Shown in pieces: positions 34,600 to 46,900 of a stretch of 64,000 nt of DNA (the stretch's first letter is position 1; every line of letters starts with the position of its first letter). Below the pieces are notes generated by a model. It had not been told where the DNA came from and ran no database searches. It was given only the letters and a program-made list of their open reading frames with translations. The stretch comes from Mya arenaria. Lineage: Eukaryota > Mollusca > Bivalvia > Myida > Myidae. The position numbers and the translations under genes are program-made. The DNA lies in assembly GCF_026914265.1 (NCBI RefSeq), contig NC_069135.1:5597001-5661000 (forward strand), written 5' to 3'.

Positions 34600-36791
34600 G
34601 CTTAACATTCTGTTCACTATTTAAGCAATTTGAAAGACGTCTTTTCTATTTATTTCCACATAATTTACAAAATTGAACAAATTACATTTAAAAATAAAAT
34701 ATCATTTTATCTCTTTCAATATAATTAGTACAAAAGGTAGAAAAAAATATATATCAGGCTAAACCACACTGATATATTGTATCAGGTTGGGGGACGTTTC
34801 AGTTGATCAATGAAAATATCACAGCAAAGATTGGCAGACAAGTAAATTGACCCTGATTAAAAGACTTACCTGATACATCTTATGGACTAGTCCATACTGT
34901 ATAAACAGCCATTTCAGAGTCATTGGCTGTTTTTGTTTTGGTGACTATATGCGTCCATATCCTACTTGTTGTTTTCCTAGCCAAGAATGACAGATCCCAT
35001 TGCTTAGTATACTGAGCGGAAAGATAATTGGCACCTGCTAGATTGTTAAAAAATGGAGATGCTTTGTTTGATTGATATTGTAGTGTGTGTGGGCTAGAAC
35101 CAGCCGCCTGGTTAGCTCAGTTGGTTAGAGCTCCGTGCTAGTGTTGCGGCGGTTGTGGGTTCAAGCCCCACACCGGCCCACTTTTCCTGCAAGGTTTACT
35201 TTACTGGTGGAAGCGGTAAATAGTAGGCGTGCCTCCGTCAGCTTAAAAGGTTGATTGGGGGGGGGGAGTGTAGTGTGTGTGGGCTAGAACCAGCCGCCTT
35301 GTTAGCTCAGTTGGTTAGAGCTCCGTGCTAGTGTTCCAGCGGTCAAGGGTTCGAGCCCCACATCGGGTGCACTTTTCCTCCAAGGTTGACTTTAATATGA
35401 ATTTGTGTTTCATGAAACACGTAAGTGTTATAGGAGAGAGGTATTGGCTAAAAATAATTTATGTGTAACTTTAGTGTTTTTATTTAACAATGCAGTTGTA
35501 ACGTGCGAGCCTAACAAACACCAACAGATCCCTTCAGAGAAAAGCATGTCGACCCTAAATACCGGTCTTTATATATACAGTAAATTCTCAATCCACACAG
35601 AGCCCAGGCTTTGCTAATTTGCATATTACCAACCAAGTAAACATATGAACGTACTTCTGTCTATAACAGAATGTTATGAACACACATCTGCCGCCTACAG
35701 CGGACCATTACATTACGCACATCCGCCGCCTACAGCAGACCATTACACAGTGTTAAACATTGTTGAGTTACAATTGAAGAATATATTTTACATTGGTATG
35801 AATCAGTCGACTTTTGGCATTTAGGGAATAAAATGAAAATCCAATTGTTGAAAAAAAGTTCCCTATATGCGCATTATTGTGGCTACTTATGGACCCGATT
35901 AAAAGACCGAATCCATATAGACCAGAGTGGCCGGAATTGAAAGATTGGTGCACATCAGGGCCATACATGTAGGAATATCGATCTAGTCCATATCATCTTT
36001 CAATCTTGGCCCTATTGTCTTTCAACTGGGCCATTTTAGCTTTCAATGGTCTTTTAATATGAGCCTTGTTGTTTTTCAATCTGGGCAATGTCATCTTTCA
36101 TTTATGTGTATATCTAGGCAAACATCATCTTTCAATATGAGCAATAAAAAATCTTCCTTATCTTGTTTAGGTATGCACCTTGGCGCACAATTTAAATAAA
36201 AATGGATGAGCATTTAATGGCATTCACTAATGCTGCTTTTGTTTTTTTGTACTTAAGCTCACCTCCATTCTACACCTCACTATAAATTATATGATTTGCA
36301 GGAAGACACATTGACGCTGCAAAAATGATAAGAGCCTCAACCAAATTGTATTGATAGAGGGGTTGAAGATATGGGCCATATGAGTGCATAGTATGGGGAT
36401 TAAAGCCAGCAGCCTCATGTGGTGTGAATACAATGGTTCAGATGTTTTGGCTCATCAAAACAAACAGCCTAATTACTTCTACTGTTATAAGGTTGGTTAT
36501 TTACAAGAGGTACCTGACAACACACTATGATAGTTGTATTTGGCCTGCTTATTATCCATAATTGTATATTATAATATGAGATTGTTACAATATTTCTGTT
36601 AAGAAACATGATGACACAAGCAGATCCAGGGGGATTGTAAGCGTGGCAATTATGTGGTAGAAAAAAGAATGCATGCATTGGGTATTCATATAAATGTTAA
36701 AAGCAAATACACCATTTGAGACAATTTCTATCTGTACTTGTTCCACAAATGTAATTTTTTCATGAGTTAAAATGTGATGTGTATTTGACAG
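34600..36791. other. Between HROB and the ASB exons; first ASB exon not found
   Basis: No exon could be assigned. Besides the tRNA-like duplication at 35086-35400, there is a short duplication of a CCGCCTACAGC(G/A)GACCATTAC word near 35690-35745. A loose series of TCTTTCAAT..GGGCC words spans 35985-36130. The 5' exon of the ASB gene should end in phase 0 somewhere upstream of 36790. Confidence 0.4.
35086..35400 (+). mobile_element. Tandem pair of tRNA-Thr-like SINE units (~180 bp each)
   Basis: Two units share GTAGTGTGTGTGGGCTAGAA, then TTAGCTCAGTTGGTTAGAGC (A box) and GGTTC(A/G)AGCC (B box). In the first copy (tRNA-like part about 35109-35180) a cloverleaf can be drawn: D stem GCTC/GAGC, T stem GTGGG/CCCAC, and a 7-nt anticodon loop CTAGTGT giving AGU (Thr). 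One acceptor mismatch and wobble pairs remain. The second copy has a broken anticodon stem. Flanking sequence outside the tRNA-like part is shared too, which favours a SINE duplication over two tRNA genes. Confidence 0.55.
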
Positions 36792-39700
36792 GTGCCTCCT
36801 CCGAGCTACAACCACAACTGGACGGACTTGCACTATGCAGCCAGCCATGGCAATGTGAGACGCATTCATGAGATCATCCACAAAAATGGTGGGCATAAAT
36901 TCAGTTGTTCATATTTGTATTTTATATTTTGTAAATTTTATAGAATCATTGCAATTAAAAATACCCCAATTAAGCTTTTTATCGGTTCAAGATTTCTCCT
37001 TCAATTTACATAAACTTTGCTCTTTGTTGTCCTTCTCATTTAGTGTTTGGCTATTTGTTTGATATTATTCCATCATGGATCATGAGGAAAATTACTGGAA
37101 GGTTTTATCTGCTAGGTTTGTCCCATACGCTTCAAAAAATATGATGCTGAATTCAGATTATGACAGCCCTCAATAATTAGTTGACAAAATAAAGATTGAT
37201 ATATTGAATCCAAGGCCATTTGTTTGTCCAGGGTTATCTAATGACTTAAAAATTTCTCTATTTTAAACTGTTTTGAATATTTGTATAAGAGTAGTATTGC
37301 ATCATGTCAATTTCATTGTTTACATGTATGCAATACTTGACTCAAAATTGAATTCAAGTTTAAATTTCCTTTCTCAGGAACACTGAACATTAACAAGAAG
37401 GACTACTATGGTAAGACACCCCTTTACTGGGCCTCATACAAGGGTCATCTGGAATGTATGGAAGAACTTATCAAGTTTGGGGCCTCCGTTAATGTCAAGT
37501 GTCGCCATGGTGGAACCCCCCTGCATGCCGTTGTCAGCCTGTACCCAAAATGTGCCTTACTGCTTATCAGAGTGAGTTGTGGTCTTGTATTCATTGCTGG
37601 TTTGTTTGAAGAAATCTAATATGCATTGGATGAAATTGTATTTTACTTCCCTTTTTTCATATTTTTTTCTCTGCAGGTATACATGTATAAGTAAATTTGA
37701 GCACAGCATTCAAGGATGATAACATTAGTTTTAAATTTCAATACAGATACCAGGGTATAATAGAAGGCCCGATGTTGGACTGCAGCGACTTATTTTTGAA
37801 AGTTTTGATTTGATCCATTTTCATTGCTTATTTGATGTTTTACTGTACAATTTAAATATTTTTTATGTTAAAATAAAAATACAGAGGGTATGATTCTTTA
37901 CCTACCGGTAATTATTTATTTATTTACCTCAAACAATGCACAAGATTTGTTGCAATCAATCTGTAACCTTTATTTGACCTTCAGAATGGGGCAGATGTGA
38001 ATGCTACAGACAACTGGGGTGTGACGCCGATGTACCAGGCTGCTACGTGTGGCCAGGTCAATGTCATACAGTACCTTATTGCTGCTGGAGCTAAGTTCTC
38101 ATTCAAAAATCTGGTATGTTTCTTAACATTTTTTCGCTTGTGTTTTTTTTTGAAGAAGGAAAGGTGGGCTTTTGTGATAGCCTTAGTGATGCAATAACTG
38201 TAAACATGTGGCAGAGGCAATAAACACATGTATAGCATGGTCCATTTAGCTTGATAGCCCAGAAGGGCGCCGACTATATTTGATATTACTTTAGAAATAT
38301 TCCAACTTAGGGACTAGTTCATAAATTGCAGAACAATGCTTTCAATAGTTTCGACGATGCATGATAAAATATGAAGTTTAGTATGTTTTATAAAACTTTG
38401 CACTTAATTCTTTGCAAACATTGGTAAAATGTTATTTCACTAGATTTTAAGTTGCAACCTGATATATTTTTACGAATAATGTTAGATTTAAACTTCCGGA
38501 AATTATAATAAATTGACATTAGTACGACTATTATATAATATTACATACTATATGTCCTTAATATTAATTCTACCTTACAAAAACCTCCAAAACTAATGAT
38601 GAAAGTATTTAAAAGCTGTCAAGGAATTTATTTCCACTGACATAATGTATTTTTAGTACTTTTATGATTCCGTTTCACTTATGATTCCGTTTCATCCTGT
38701 CCCTTCTAGTGGCATAGTGTGTCCTTATTTTAAAGACTGTCTAAATTGAAGTTAATAATGTTATAAAATGACATTTTTCAAACTAATTGACATGTAAATA
38801 AGAAGTACTTTCTATCCTAAAAAACAGATGATGTCACCTATTTCCTTATTTATGCTTTACATATTTCACTGTTTTACATGTTCGGCATTTTTTACTTCAA
38901 TACCTGTGGCCCAATAATCTATCAGGAAAAGTCATTTAGTAACAAGCCATTAAATTTATTGGACATCTGTGAAAGTATTTTTAAAACTGAATGCAGACTC
39001 ATAGATGGGTTGCCATATTAACATATCACAATGTTTTTTTACGCATTTAATGGGGAAACCTACACTGGCAAGCATGACTTTTTTTATGACAAGCAAACTA
39101 TTAATGTCTTACTGCCTCTGAAGTAAGACACTGATAGTATTTATTGCTATGACTTTGAAATTTATACCATGGTTTTAAGTTTTTATTGCCTTTAAATGTC
39201 TATGGTAATAATCTTAGTATAAGATATTTAATGCAGTGATACTGAATAACACGTGATTATAAATAATTTATGTGTAGTTCCTACTTTGATCACAAATTGT
39301 GGAATACTAATAAATTGCCATAAAAATATATACATTGTATATTTGTAGGAAATCAAGTTGTAACTTAAAGGCCAATATTGTTCTAGTTTTGATGATGGCT
39401 CTTTTTCAAGACGTGGTGCAAATGACTGGAATTCTCTTCCAGAAAGTTAAACATAAGAATAATAATTTAATAGTAATTTTTAATGCTGGTATATAGAATG
39501 GGATGTATTATAGTTTCATCTGTGGCTTACAGGTGGGAGTCATCCAGTATGTTTTTGATCAATAACTTTAGATTATTTGTCAATTCATTTGGTGAGAATG
39601 AATATGGGCATACTATCTTGGACAAGTTTGATAACCAGCTATATTACTGGAGCCATCCTTTAATTATAGAAATTACCTAAAATCTGTCTTGTTCGATCAA

Positions 39701-40361
39701 TAACTTTAGATGCATTTGACCAAACTTGAACAATACAAATGTATTTTAATTGGCAGAATATTTTGGGTAGGTTTGATAAACAGCTCATCTTAGTCACTCC
39801 GGAGTTATGACCATCAAATTGGCAAAAACTATTTACAGTGCCTGCTCTCTAATTTGGGCTAATGTACAACCATTTATTATCATATTTGGTGTCCTAAAAA
39901 AGGGATGCGCATATTTAGCGATAGATGGCAGTCTTGTTTAAGTTTACAATAACTTCTAGAAATTTAATTGAAGTACTAAGGGCAGTTTTTGTGCTTAGAA
40001 CTCAATATTTTTATTTGGCTTATCTTACAAAGGGTGCATCACCAAACCTATTTTTTATACATTTGTTCATCTCTTGTCACTCTTTCTGAAATCATATTTG
40101 GACAGTCAAACTTCATTGTATGTTTGCTTCATTCTGTTTCAACACTTGTTCTAGAAAACTGGAGACATTCCCAAAGAGTTGCTACGGAATTCCGACTTCT
40201 GTGATAAACTTGTGGAAGAATCGCAAAGCCCGTCGCCCCTTCAGCAGATTTGTCGGGTAAAGATACGCTCCTGTATCCACAAAAACCCGATCACTGCAGT
40301 CGAGGAGCTTCATTTACCACAGAAATTAACAGACTTTATTCAGCTGAAGGAATATGATTAG
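36792..40361 (+). CDS. Ankyrin repeat and SOCS box (ASB) protein, 5' exon(s) missing
   Basis: Four exons in continuous phase encode the last 208 residues: 36792-36888, 37378-37571, 37985-38113 and 40155-40361, with GT-AG introns. Ankyrin repeats are clear: WTDLHYAASHGNVRRIHEII, YYGKTPLYWASYKGHLECME, GGTPLHAVVSLYPKCALLLI and WGVTPMYQAATCGQVNVIQY. The last exon starts TGDIPKELLRNSDFCDKL and ends in a SOCS box: PLQQICRVKIRSCIH (BC box) and LHLPQKLTDFIQL (Cul5-box LPxxL). ASB proteins are substrate receptors of cullin-5/elongin B-C ubiquitin ligases. The pre-SOCS segment recalls ASB8, but the ankyrin count and SOCS sequence do not allow a subfamily call. The first visible exon begins in phase 0 at VPPPSYNHNW; the start codon lies further upstream. 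Confidence 0.88.
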
Positions 40362-40418
40362 CAGTAATCGAAATTGGCACATGTTGGAAAATAGCCCATT
40401 GAGCTAATGTTTGTTGTT

Positions 40419-40672
40419 AGCATATGACTTACTTTAAATACAGAATCTTCTTGTATCACATGACTTACTTTAAATACAGAATCTTCTTGTATCACATGAC
40501 TTACTTTAAATACAGAATCTTCTTGTATCACATGACTTACTTTAAATACAGAATCTTCTTGTATCACATGACTTACTTTAAATACAGAATCTTCTTGTAT
40601 CACATGACTTACTTTAAATACAGAATCTTCTTGTATCACATGACTTACTTTAAATACAGAGTCTTCTTGTAT
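40419..40672 (+). repeat. Seven copies of a 36-bp unit in the ASB 3' UTR
   Basis: The unit contains ATCACATGACTTACTTTAAA followed by TACAGAATCTTCTTGT, repeated almost perfectly, and begins about 60 nt after the ASB stop. Because 36 is a multiple of 3, both strands carry open 12-residue repeats (MTYFKYRIFLYH on plus, VIQEDSVFKVSH on minus). Neither is in frame with the ASB coding sequence or has other support, so they are treated as UTR repeat artefacts. Confidence 0.9.
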
Positions 40673-41048
40673 CTTGTATGCCAGAATCTAGATGGAACTT
40701 TAAGAAAATCTGGGTTTTGTCATACTGTTAATGTGTTTGTAAAAGGGTTTGAAGTTTAATCTTCTAAAAATATATACTTAGGTGTGTTCAAGATAATCTC
40801 AATTTTGTTTATTACTGTCTTTATGTTGTTAATTGTCATTGCTAGTTTTTGAATTAAGTGTAATTATGATTTAATTATTTTTCAAAGGAGTTATGTTTAA
40901 ACTCTTTAGTTTTCCCAAGATGTGAATACTAAGGGTTATACAGAATTTATGCTTGAAAGAAGAGAAATCTTCAATATAATGTTAAGTTTTGTTTTGTTAT
41001 ATTTTGTTTGTGTTTTTAAAAGTGCTACATTTACAAATATGAAGTTCA

Positions 41049-41054
41049 AATAAA
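41049..41054 (+). terminator. Candidate poly(A) signal of the ASB gene
   Basis: This is the first AATAAA noticed downstream of the stop at 40361, giving a 3' UTR of about 690 nt that includes the 36-bp array. Cleavage here is not demonstrated. Confidence 0.4.
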
Positions 41055-41691
41055 CCATGGGAAACTGGACAAGTGAATCATGGTTACAAAATGTGTTTAT
41101 ACATGACTGTATTGACATATTTTTTTTATTATTTCATTAATTTATTCAAGATTTTCTGTGTTCGTTAATGCATTAATATGGGTGCAATATAGGCTTTAAG
41201 CTATACTATTAAGTTATCTGATGTACCAGATTTCATTTTATAGTGCTGTTTGTAGAAATGTTAAGTTTTGGTACTTTCTGGCCACATATTATTTTGTTAT
41301 AAAATGAAAGGGTGTTTCTTACTGATTACGATAACATAAATATGAAAAAATAACAATATTGATAAGTTACTGAGGTTTGTGTTTCTGCAATCTTTCATGG
41401 CCAAAAAACTTCATTGACATGATTATTCTCTCTACTGTAAAAACCTTTTCAAATGTAACCAAATTACTATGGGGTCACCCGGCATCCAAAATTCAAAAGA
41501 CTGCACATAGGATGCCGTAATTTGTTTAGCATACAAGGTTTATTTATGATGTATGTAGGTGTTAAGAAATTTAGTCCTTACATTAAACTTTATAGGGAGA
41601 GTGAGAGTTTGAGGAGACTTTTTGATGTATTTTTTTCTGAATAATGATTACGTTTTCATTGTGAACATTACCACTATCACATTAAAGGGAC

Positions 41692-42132
41692 ATGACACCA
41701 GATGATCCAAATATCGACAAAAACAGTATTTCCTCAAAATAAACCTAGAATTGTCAAGAGGAGCTAGCAGGAGCGCGATAATACATCATTTTACATGATT
41801 AAAAGAATTAGCGCAACAATCATGTTGGCTGTCTCATCTGAGTTTCCCCATTTTAAAATAGCACATAATAGTTTCCCTGTTTAAATCATATCTGTTTATG
41901 AGTACAAATAAATACACCAATGCTATTTTTAAACTTACTGGTATTTACGTTGTAGACAGCCCAAGTAATTTTCGGATTGGTAAAATGCGCATTAACAGTG
42001 AAAGATGCATGTTTCGTAAGCGATGTGATACATCATCAAGTATGATTCAATGCGTTGCACACACTGATATCAATTTTATGTAAATTTTCTTTTTTTCTTG
42101 CAATTTTATCATCTAGTGGTAAGTCCCTTTAA
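41692..42132. mobile_element. TTAA-flanked MITE (piggyBac-type ends)
   Basis: The left end TTAAAGGGACATGACACCAG and the right end CTGGTGGTAAGTCCCTTTAA-like sequence are inverted partners extending to a GATGAT word. Both termini coincide with TTAA, the target site of piggyBac-superfamily elements. Length is about 441 bp. The internal 61-codon ORF has no recognisable domain. The intervals 41060-41690 and 42133-43559 on either side hold no visible gene. Confidence 0.6.
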
Positions 42133-43721
42133 TGTACACTGATGTCTGAATGGAACAAATTCATGTCACTGCTTTTGTTTTAAAATGTTATTTCTAAGCT
42201 TATAGTGGGTTGATTTTTCAGAAGATTGATAAAGTTAACAGCATGATTAACAACATTGTTGTTAACTTTCAAACATGAAATATTTGAGGATGTGCTCATA
42301 TATTTAAATATAACAAGGGCAACCTGAAACAGCTGTCACAAAGCTTGTTACAAATAACACAGATTACTTAATCAATGTGTCCATTGAACTTCAAAGGCAG
42401 TAAAGAGTTGATAGTTAACAATGATGATGTTAACGATGGTATCTTTAACAGAATTCTGAGACCTCGGCCCAATAAGTGTTGTACAGTTGAAAGGGAGTGA
42501 AAGTAGTTCTACCGGGGTTAATATTTTAACCATATTTTAACATTTGTAATTAGTTGTTCACAAATATCTTCTAAAATTGTAAAGAAGATGTCAGGATTTA
42601 TGATAATTAAGCTGGGCGCTATAATGGGATATTTATTAGACAGGAATCTAGAGTAACCTTACGCTACACACTGCCTGAGTGCAGGGTGTTATGGAATCAC
42701 TACTCCAAGCCAGATTCAAGTACTTTCACTTTAGAAAAAATATTTCCAAATCTTTATGTTGTTATTATTGCTATTATCCATGACATATTCCAATTCTTGT
42801 CAATGCCTAGTACCCAAAGCTTACAACTTGTGTATGTTTTCTAAATGTGTTATTCAAACTACTTGCACTCCCTTTCATAAACTGTTTATCTAAGAATATA
42901 TTTTGCAAGACAATATTGAAAATGCAATTCTGGTCATTAGTCATAGAATAGGCATTGATTATTATGCCTTTAAATTGAATCATGGTTACATTTATTGCTA
43001 TGTTTATGACGGGGAAAATATGTGCATTTGTGCTATAATTTCCAACTAATCATCCTTAGTAAGTTTGTTCCTTTTTTTTTCTTTTTTCAAAAATATATAT
43101 TTTATACTAGCCTCTTATTTAAGCATTAAATGTATAATTTTATGTGACAGCGTGGGCGAAAATGTGTTCCATTGTAGTAATCCCCAGAAGTTCCTCGAGT
43201 GATAGGTTTACAAAAAAACTTAAAATAATGTGTAAAATTGAATAAGGGATTATTTTTTTGCACAGTTAAAATCACTATGATTGCCTGATAATGATGCCAA
43301 GTACCTGGCAAAAATTGCAAATGTTTTGTTTTCCCCTCCAAAGGTCTCATTATAGCTGACGGTGTCGCATATATTTATTGAAATTGCAATCATTGTTAAA
43401 TTAGTATTTTGTTGTTTATAGTGTTTCGTGCCATGTTGTTGTTGTTAAGGTGCTTTAATATTTTGTTGTTACGGTTTAATATAGAAACATTTTTTATTTC
43501 GAAATTGAAAAGGTTCATCATTATTAATTAAATGAGAAATGTACTTGATGTCACAATTATTAAAGGCACTCACTCGTTTACGTTCTATAGAGTCAGACAT
43601 GGAAAAAATGTTTTGAATTAATTATAAAATGAAATGTGAACAAAATTTGTGTTTAATGATTACAATCTCAGCAATTGTCAAATGAATGCTCTGTTGTTAT
43701 TAATAACTTGAAGGTGTGATA

Positions 43722-44405
43722 CCGGGCCAAATCCCCTTAGTTACACTATTGACAGTGAATTATTTAAGGCTCAGATTTACATAACAGGCCAAATCCCCTA
43801 AGTAATGCTGTTGACAGTGAAATATTCAAGGCTTGGATTTACATACCGGGCCAAATCCCCTAAGTAATGCTGTTGACAGTGAATTATTTAAGGCTCAGAT
43901 TTACATAACAGGCCAAATCCCCTAAGTAATGCTGTTGACAGTGAAATATTCAAGGCTTGGATTTACATACCGGGCCAAATCCCCTAAGTAATGCTGTTGA
44001 CAGTGAAATATTCAAGGCTTGGATTTACATACCGGGCCAAATCCCCTAAGTAATGCTGTTGACAGTGAAATATTCAAGGCTTGGATTTACATACCGGGCC
44101 AAATCCCCTAAGTAATGCTGTTGACAGTGAAATATTCAAGGCTTGGATTTACATACCGGGCCAAATCCCCTAAGTAATGCTGTTGACAGTGAAATATTCA
44201 AGGCTTGGATTTACATACCGGGCCAAATCCCCTAAGTAATGCTGTTGACAGTGAAATATTCAAGGCTTGGATTTACATACCGGGCCAAATCCCCTAAGTA
44301 ATGCTGTTGACAGTGAAATATTCAAGGCTTGGATTTACATACCGGGCCAAATCACCTTAGTTACGCTATTTGCAGTGAAATATTTAAGGCTTGGATTAAC
44401 AGAAC
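43722..44405 (+). repeat. Eleven tandem copies of a 62-bp unit
   Basis: GGCCAAATCCCCTAAGTAAT, GCTGTTGACAGTGAAATATT and CAAGGCTTGGATTTACATAC make up one unit, recurring every 62 bp. Copies 1 and 3 are a second subtype (GAATTATTTAAGGCTCAGAT, ending ATAACAGG), so early copies alternate. Later copies are essentially identical. A twelfth, partial copy lies at 45027-45075, after the 606-bp insertion. Confidence 0.92.
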
Positions 44406-44420
44406 TGGCCTTATCCCCTT

Positions 44421-45026
44421 CATACATGCCATATTCCCCGGCGGGGGGAAAAATCCCCCGGAATTATTATTTTTTTTAAACATCAGGCAATAATGTCAAA
44501 GTGAAACCACAGTATGTGAGTGAAACTGAATGTAAAGAAACAACTCCGCAAGGGTGAAATGACTGTTTAAAAAAGGTTGATAAATGCCAAAAGGAAACCT
44601 TAACAACGAGTGATCAATTAATTTGAAGTAATGACCAAAGGCAAAAAAATATTACTATTTTGGAAAAGGAAGAAATTAATTTTCATTCCATTCTCTTTGT
44701 GTCTGAACGTCATCATTATTAAGCTGATAGTATTTTTAAAAGACTTTGGTGGAAGTTAAATTTAATTTACAGTATTACATGACAGTGTATCATAAGAATA
44801 TGATAAATCATGATATAAAATAATTCTGTATAATGAAAAAGTTAGAGGTTTTCATAGCAAACTATATGTGAATACAATTTTTCGTACTTGTGTCTAAAAA
44901 TACTTTGAAATTTCGCCAACTTAAACCTGCTAAAAAATCCCCCTGAATACTACCAAAATCCCCCTGAATTTTCAGCCTTTCTGAACAAATCCCCCTGAAT
45001 GGTCTCCAGAAAATATGGCAAGTATG
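44421..45026. mobile_element. 606-bp insertion in the 62-bp satellite, 6-bp target duplication
   Basis: The ends are imperfect 21-bp inverted repeats: CATACATGCCATATTCCCCG at left, mirrored by GAAAATATGGCAAGTATG at right. The satellite word CCCCTT is present on both sides (44415-44420 and 45027-45032) but only once in an uninterrupted copy, so it is a target-site duplication. The interior has three spaced AATCCCCCTGAAT words near the right end and no ORF. Confidence 0.75.
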
Positions 45027-45715
45027 CCCCTTAGTTATGCTATTGACAGTGAAATATTTAAGGCTTACATAACTCTGTCCAAATGGGTATTTGCCAGTTG
45101 TTGCTGTTTAGTGTTTGTTCATAAAAGTAAATAAAATAACTCAATTTCAACAAACCCTAAACAAATGATGCCAAAATAAAAACAGTGAGTGTGTCCCTTT
45201 AAAGGATTATTTCCTGAAAGAAAAATATGTACATGGATGTCAAGTTGCTACCTTAAAACATTATTTAGTGTTGTTAACTGGTGAGAGACAGCATTATGAC
45301 AGATCACACACTGTACACCATAAATGGTATGTTATGACATTAATTGTTTACTAAAATAAGCAGGTGTAGCATGTTAATTAAACCCATTCACTCCATGTGA
45401 CATTGTTAATAAATAAAATAAAAAAAACCAGTCCATATCTGTTGTAGAGGTTTGATATTCACTACTACATTAACAAATACAGAGTATAATAATACAATTC
45501 GGACAAGCCTATACACAAAACTAAATACTGTTATTGATAATTGATATTTAGGACAGTATTTTATGAAATTTAGGACGATAGTTGGGACAGTATTTATGGG
45601 CACAGGGTAAGGGACCAAACAAAGCCATGTAACAATGACATGCACAATTTGTAATGATTCTTTTAGATGAATATCAATGTGAGAGGACACGGGAACACTT
45701 AAAATAATCACTATT

Positions 45716-46247
45716 CAGTCTTTCTTGAAGAACGCTGTTATGTCCTGCTGCACTGCGTTGTTTCTGTTGAGTTGTTTCTTGGTGACGTATCTCTCCAGTT
45801 GGTCAATGTAGTTGTAGAACACCTTGCTAACATTAATCACTCTATGTATTTGATATGGTTGTTTGCTCCATACACGTGCCAATTAACCCAAGGCATTCCT
45901 TAAACAGCGATACTTGCACCTTATTATAACGTTAATTGGTCTGTCAAGCCGAAGTCAGCGTAGGTGTGAAAACACAACAAAGCGAGGAGCATGGGTCGTC
46001 TGTTAGAGGATTCGAAAATTACATCGACTATTTTTTGTGCACATTTTTGAATTCTAAATAAAGATTGATAAATACACGTGAAAAACATATTTGGGACCGA
46101 GTATTTAGTTCGAAAAATCCATTTATTCGAAAGAGTGAAGTTCGGTTTAAACATTAATTTTTACATTGAATATTAAAAGAAGGAAAAAAATCGGGACCAA
46201 AAAAAGTTTGAAATACCGATTCACTCGGTTTATTGGTGTTCTACTGT
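45716..46247 (-). mobile_element. Pogo/Tigger-like DNA transposon remnant
   Basis: The minus strand near 45830-45720 encodes YNYIDQLERYVTKKQLNRNN then VQQDITAFFKKD and a stop. This resembles the C-terminal tail of pogo/Tigger transposases (Q..(I/L)..YV.., then T/I..FF). The upstream end on that strand, at 46246, begins CAGTAGAACACCAATAAACC next to TA, a terminal-repeat style seen in Tc/mariner relatives. The catalytic region is absent, so this is an internally deleted remnant. The left terminal repeat was not found. Confidence 0.5.
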
Positions 46248-46900
46248 ATACCCTTCATTGAATTGACTTGATACTTCACACAGTTGTTCAGGACCATCAC
46301 ACAATGAGGTTACATAACTCCATAGTATCCTTTATACAAGTTATGGCCCCTGATTGACTTAGGAACTTAGGTTAAAGTTTTAGGGCAGGTTAAAGTTTTA
46401 GGGCAAGTTGGGATTTTCTCAATACCCTTCATTCAATTGACTTAATACTTCACACAGTTGTTCTGGGTCATCACATAATGAGATAACTCCATATTATCCT
46501 TTATACAAATTATGGCCCCTGATTGACTTTGGAACTTAAGTTGAAGTTTTAGGGCAGGTAGGGATATCTATTAATAGCTTCAATACTCTTCATTCAATTG
46601 ACTTCAAAGTCACCTTATGTATCAAATTGATTTAGCTAGGTTTGACATCTAGTGACCAAACTTGGTATATAGGATGAGGTTATAGAGACCTTTCATGAGA
46701 TTGCGTTTGAGACCCATAGGATCAAAATCAAGGTCAAAGTTATTATTAATAGAAAAATGGTCGGTATTGAATAACTTAAGTAAGAGTTGACATATTGTGA
46801 GCAATCTTGGTACATATAAAGAGTTTATAAAGACCTTTCATGAGATTGTGTTTTGGGCCCTAGAGAGTAATGGTCACTGTTTATTTTTTAATTTGATTTT
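46248..46900. repeat. Two ~175-bp direct copies plus related repeat sequence
   Basis: CCCTTCATTGAATTGACTTG, ACTTCACACAGTTGTTC, GTATCCTTTATACAAGTTAT and GGCCCCTGATTGACTTAGGA recur in the same order starting near 46251 and 46428. The remainder to 46900 (CCTTTCATGAGATTG words, twice) is of the same dispersed type. No gene is seen. Confidence 0.65.

Larger units (their letters stand above)
43560..45202. mobile_element. Composite TTAA-flanked element carrying a 62-bp satellite
   Basis: The left end reads TTAAAGGCACTCACTCGTTT and the right end, read inverted, TTAAAGGGACACACTCACTG, each starting at a TTAA. The match is imperfect but the two share TTAAAGG and an ACTCACT word at similar offset. Inside lies an 11-copy array of a 62-bp unit, interrupted by a separate 606-bp insertion. 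If the ends are real, this is a three-layer nest. No transposase is seen. Confidence 0.45.

Noticed and set aside
39412-39455. Short plus frame SRRGANDWNSLPES as a LINE tail
   Set aside because: It resembles the DWN.LP block but is too short and isolated to call.
40358-40759. Repeat ORFs on both strands (VIQEDSVFKVSH and MTYFKYRIFLYH)
   Set aside because: They are products of the 36-bp array in the ASB 3' UTR, not in frame with the ASB coding sequence and without an own start context or domain.
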